Shown one piece after another: positions 6,563-8,948 of a DNA stretch of 8,948 nucleotides. Under the pieces are notes generated by a model. The model made no database searches. It was not told where the DNA came from and was given only the letters and a program-made list of their open reading frames with translations. Source of the stretch: CAVPRW01 sp046727435 [NCBI: bacterium] (GTDB lineage Bacteria; Tectomicrobia; Entotheonellia; J063); contig JBKPCR010000102.1 in NCBI GenBank assembly GCA_046727435.1, positions 1-8,948 of the forward strand, read 5' to 3'. A program made the translations under genes and the position numbers. How positions within the stretch are numbered: position 1 is the stretch's first letter; each line of letters starts with the position of its first letter.

Positions 6563-6881
6563 GACGGCGCTGGCGTACCTGGGTTCGGTCGCGAATGTAG
6601 GGATCTGGACACCATGGAATGGCTGATACCTGATGTCCAGCTTCTGGGCTCAACATGGGCATGGGCGACAGAACCCGCGCGACGGGTGCTGGGAAGTGGA
6701 GAGGTGCCAAGGAAACGGCCTTGTCGAATGCATGTTCCCACTTTCCCAGCTCTGGGCTCGGATAGCATCCGCGTCACATGACTCGACTCAACGGCGTGAC
6801 GCGAACAGTCGTGCCCCGCCTGATGCCCAGCGTTGGGCAGCGTATTACCGTTACCGTCTAGTCGGAAGGGACATAAACCGT
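6563..6881. other. Gene-free stretch between TPP enzyme and acetyltransferase
   Basis: An open frame from 6633 enters the acetyltransferase gene, but its first 83 residues look like translated non-coding DNA. Two inverted repeats are visible: CTGGACA / TGTCCAG (6605-6611 and 6634-6640, 22-base loop, no T-run), and GCCCA / TGGGC (6825-6829 and 6834-6838, 4-base loop). The first could be a weak terminator after the TPP enzyme; neither is convincing. Confidence 0.45.
6605..6640. repeat. Inverted repeat downstream of the TPP enzyme gene
   Basis: Perfect 7-bp arms CTGGACA and TGTCCAG lie 43 bases after the stop codon of the TPP enzyme. The loop is 22 bases and no run of T follows, so a Rho-independent terminator is not supported; it might be a transcript-end stem or chance. 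Confidence 0.3.
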
Positions 6882-7472
6882 ATGATTGCGCAAGAAAGCA
6901 TTCTCTTTGGCAATTATGCCATTAGGGTGCTGGATGATGCCGAGGTCGGGCCGCTCTTTCGACAATACCGCCCGATCATCTTTCAGACTATGCTCGCCTT
7001 TGACGTCCAGCAAGCCTTGTCCATGGAGGAGCAAACGGCGACCGCTCGTTTACGAGAGCGGATGGGCACCCCCTTTCGGCTCAATATTGGTATCTATCAT
7101 CACCAGGAGTTCATCGGGTGGAGTTTTGGCAGACAAGAAAGTGCAGAGAAGTACTATATGGTGAACACCGCCATTCTCCCGCAGCATCAGGGGAAGGGGA
7201 TCTATTCTGCATTGTTACCACGCATACTGAGCGTGTTGCAGCATGAAGGGTTTCAAATCGTCTATAGCCGGCATGTGGCCACCCATAATCAGGTCCTGGT
7301 ACCGAAACTGAAAGCGGGATTCGTTATTACCGGCGTCGAACTATCGGACGTCTTCGGTGTCTTGGTGCATTTGTCATACTTCTTTAACCCGATTCGGCGC
7401 AAGGTGCTCGATGTGCGAGTTGGGCAAGCAAGACCTGATGCCGAAGTCAAGCGCTACATGCCATTTGAGTAG
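6882..7472 (+). CDS. GNAT-family N-acetyltransferase
   Basis: GNAT enzymes transfer an acetyl group from acetyl-CoA to an amine; the substrate here is unknown. The core is seen at about residues 93-150 of the 196-residue product: strand GWSFGRQES, strand YYMVNTAILP, then the acetyl-CoA pyrophosphate loop QHQGKGIYSALL (the Q/R-x-x-G-x-G/A motif) and the following helix RILSVLQHEGF. A later VATHNQVLVPKLKAGFVITG matches the family's 'N...A...K.GF' C-terminal region. ATG 6882 is chosen because GGAAGGG lies 11 bases upstream and because the upstream in-frame codons from 6633 look non-coding. It is the last plus-strand gene before the convergent minus-strand pair. It shares the strand of the TPP enzyme, but the 319-base gap makes an operon doubtful. 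Confidence 0.82.
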   Translation: MIAQESILFGNYAIRVLDDAEVGPLFRQYRPIIFQTMLAFDVQQALSMEEQTATARLRERMGTPFRLNIGIYHHQEFIGWSFGRQESAEKYYMVNTAILPQHQGKGIYSALLPRILSVLQHEGFQIVYSRHVATHNQVLVPKLKAGFVITGVELSDVFGVLVHLSYFFNPIRRKVLDVRVGQARPDAEVKRYMPFE

Positions 7473-7540
7473 CTCACACACATGCGTCCTGGCAACGCGC
7501 CCATCAGAGCGCTGCAGCCGACGCCCTGCAGCATTCGCTC

Positions 7541-7590
7541 ATCCGCCGTCGTCGTGGCAACTGTGATGCGGTCGCGTGGTGACGGCGGAT
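7541..7590. repeat. 10-bp perfect inverted repeat between convergent genes
   Basis: ATCCGCCGTC (7541-7550) is mirrored exactly by GACGGCGGAT (7581-7590), with a 30-base spacer. It sits in the 247-base gap between the convergent acetyltransferase and TPR genes. A shared transcription-end hairpin is possible, though no T-run flanks it on either strand. The remainder of 7473-7719 shows no convincing gene. Confidence 0.5.
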
Positions 7591-7719
7591 TGCCCGGTCG
7601 TACGACGTGGCTTCACCAGTGCACGAGAGGGCAGCCGAGTCGCTGTGGCGGATCAGAATGGGAAGCGGGTGTGCAGTTCGTTACGCCGCATCTGAGCGTT
7701 TGACCTTGCCATGACACCG

Positions 7720-8328
7720 TTACCCACGCAGTGCCTCTAGGCGCCGGCGGGCCAGGGTATTGGAGGGATCTTGCGCTAACGCCTGTTCGTAGCGACGGAC
7801 CGCCTCTGGTCGCCGCCCCAGGCGTTCCAGGTTCGTGCCCATCTGCGCATATGTCTCCCCGAGAGCCCGCGCGTTACCCTGCAATAAGATCTCCGCTTTT
7901 TGCAACAGTGAAAGCGCCGCCCCTGGCCTACCGCGCTCCCCCATCGCCAGCCCATAATTATAATAGGCGCGCCCGTTATTCGGCTCCACACTCACCGCTC
8001 GCTCCAGCAACGACGTCGCCCGATCATAATCTCCCACGTCGATGGCGCGACTGGCTTCCTCCACCCACTGGGCTGAAGCGACCATCGTCGCGGATGGCGG
8101 CTGCTCACGCGGCCGCATGGCAACAGGGGCACCAGCAGGAGGAGAAACCTGTGGAGCAGGTGCCGCTGGCGAGCCTCCCAACGGCTCACCTGCCCTTGGC
8201 GGCACCGTTGGTGCCGTCGCCTTCGGTGGCGGTTGGACTGGCGCTGTAGCGCATCCCCAACTCAGCAGGAGCGGTAGAATGCACAGCACACCGCGGGCAA
8301 ACGCTCCAAACCAGTTACGATGTGGCAT
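7720..8328 (-). CDS. TPR-repeat protein, probable lipoprotein
   Basis: TPR repeats are protein-docking helices; this one probably acts at the outer or inner membrane as part of an envelope complex. The 202-residue product starts with a basic segment, a hydrophobic stretch (V-L-C-I-L-P-L-L-L) and Cys26 in LLLSWGCATAP. This is a lipobox-like site, although Trp at -2 and Ser at -3 are not the ideal residues. Residues 27-78 are Pro/Ala-rich and likely a flexible linker. At least two to three TPR units follow from about residue 88: WVEEASRAIDVGDYDRA, then NNGRAYYNYGLAMGERGRPG, and the final YEQALAQDPSNTLARRRLEAL. GGAAAGGG lies five bases before ATG 8328. It is 59 bases downstream of the penicillin-binding protein gene on the same strand, so co-transcription and a cell-wall-related role are reasonable inferences. 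Confidence 0.85.
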   Translation of the reverse strand: MPHRNWFGAFARGVLCILPLLLSWGCATAPVQPPPKATAPTVPPRAGEPLGGSPAAPAPQVSPPAGAPVAMRPREQPPSATMVASAQWVEEASRAIDVGDYDRATSLLERAVSVEPNNGRAYYNYGLAMGERGRPGAALSLLQKAEILLQGNARALGETYAQMGTNLERLGRRPEAVRRYEQALAQDPSNTLARRRLEALRG

Positions 8329-8387
8329 GTTTCCCTTTCCGGCAATTATGGCGACGCCGCCTCCAGACGCGTAGCTCCCGGAGACTT

Positions 8388-8948
8388 CTACTCACGTGGG
8401 AGAACGGGGCGTGGTCTGGAAGTTGTCTGCTCTTCCGCTGCAGCCGTGCTGTGCAGCGCGCAAAACGTCTTGGGCTCGGTGCCGGCGATAAACACCTCGG
8501 TGACGCGCGTCGGGCAGCCACTGTGGGCGACCTCGCCAGTCACCGGGTCCACTGTCGCTTGCACCAATCCTGGAGGCGGATGGAACGCCTGCGACGGCCG
8601 TCCTTCCAGGACTTCCTTCATAAAATCGACCCAGATCGGCAACGCCGCCTGCGCCCCAGTTAATCCCAGCGGACGGTTATCATCATAGCCTACCCATACG
8701 ACCACCAGCAAATCCGAGGTATAGCCAGCGAACCAGGCGTCCCGCTCCTCATCGGTCGTGCCTGTCTTACCGGCCGCCGTCCAATGAACACCTGATCTGC
8801 GCGCGCTCCGAGCTGTTCCGCGCTCGAACACCCCTTCGAGAAATTTGCTGACGAGAAACGCCGTAGCTGGCTGCAGCGCCGCCTCAACACCGATATGATG
8901 CTTTTCCAGGACACGGCCATCGACGGTCATCACTTCTTTGATGGAAAA
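8388..8948 (-). CDS. Penicillin-binding protein 1A-type, transpeptidase C-terminal part (cut by window edge)
   Basis: Class A penicillin-binding proteins polymerise and cross-link peptidoglycan at the outer face of the inner membrane. The frame is open from the window edge (S-I-K-E-V-M-T-V-D-G) to TAG 8388, giving the last 186 or so residues. The third transpeptidase motif KTG is present in AAGKTGTTDEERDAWFAGYT, followed by the typical LLVVVWVGYDDNRPLG, and then W-V-D-F-M-K-E near the end of the domain. A Pro-rich tail with TVDPVTGEVAHSGCP is common in PBP1A proteins. The SxxK and SxN motifs and the glycosyltransferase domain lie beyond the right edge. An ATG-like start seen inside the window at 8930 is not the real start. 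The TPR lipoprotein gene follows 59 bases downstream. Confidence 0.92.
   Translation of the reverse strand, partial: FSIKEVMTVDGRVLEKHHIGVEAALQPATAFLVSKFLEGVFERGTARSARRSGVHWTAAGKTGTTDEERDAWFAGYTSDLLVVVWVGYDDNRPLGLTGAQAALPIWVDFMKEVLEGRPSQAFHPPPGLVQATVDPVTGEVAHSGCPTRVTEVFIAGTEPKTFCALHSTAAAEEQTTSRPRPVLPRE

Noticed and set aside
6786-6838. Second attC-like site: ACTCAAC ... GTTGGGC
   Set aside because: The outer boxes fit the consensus, but the interval is short, the inner boxes pair poorly, there is no central stem, and no cassette gene ends beside it.
6633-6881. 83-residue N-terminal extension of the acetyltransferase
   Set aside because: The composition looks non-coding, there is no ribosome site at 6633, and a good start with GGAAGGG exists at 6882.
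7731-8249. 172-codon plus-strand frame over the TPR gene
   Set aside because: It is antisense to a gene with clear TPR repeats and a signal peptide; its Pro/Ala content is the complement of that gene.

Overview
The window looks like a moderately GC-rich chromosome segment from a Gram-negative-type bacterium. Support for this is a putative lipoprotein with TPR repeats, a class A penicillin-binding protein and strong Shine-Dalgarno sites. The style of the integrase and housekeeping proteins recalls Nitrospirota or a related environmental lineage, but that is recall rather than a computed result and is weakly held.

Layout. Positions 1-211 (minus) hold the start of an ABC-transporter ATPase that runs off the left edge. 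Positions 324-1820 are a complete IS701-type insertion sequence: perfect 17-bp terminal inverted repeats, flanking CTAG, and a DDE transposase killed by three in-frame TAG codons, a TGA and a frameshift. The IS end abruptly terminates a TIR-domain gene (2172 down to 1807, minus). Positions 2173-2340 contain an attC-like imperfect palindrome. Next is a large SIR2 / TIR-like / HEPN gene (3825 down to 2341, minus), which carries an in-frame amber codon and has lost its glycine-rich N-terminus. Positions 3826-4087 are a divergent intergenic region. Positions 4088-4640 (plus) are a frameshifted, C-terminally truncated integron-type tyrosine recombinase.

Taken together, 1821-4640 reads as the relic of a chromosomal integron. 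A dead intI-like gene points right. The cassettes point left on the opposite strand, and an attC-like site sits 9 bases beyond the stop codon of the first cassette gene. Both cassette genes encode domains known from NAD-depleting anti-phage defence (SIR2, TIR). The IS has removed the distal part of the array.

From 4928 rightward the window looks like ordinary intact chromosome: a 544-residue thiamine-diphosphate-dependent decarboxylase/lyase-family enzyme (plus), a GNAT acetyltransferase (plus), then a convergent pair on the minus strand. That pair is a TPR lipoprotein preceded by the C-terminal part of a PBP1A-type penicillin-binding protein, which continues past the right edge. No tRNA, rRNA or CRISPR array was seen.
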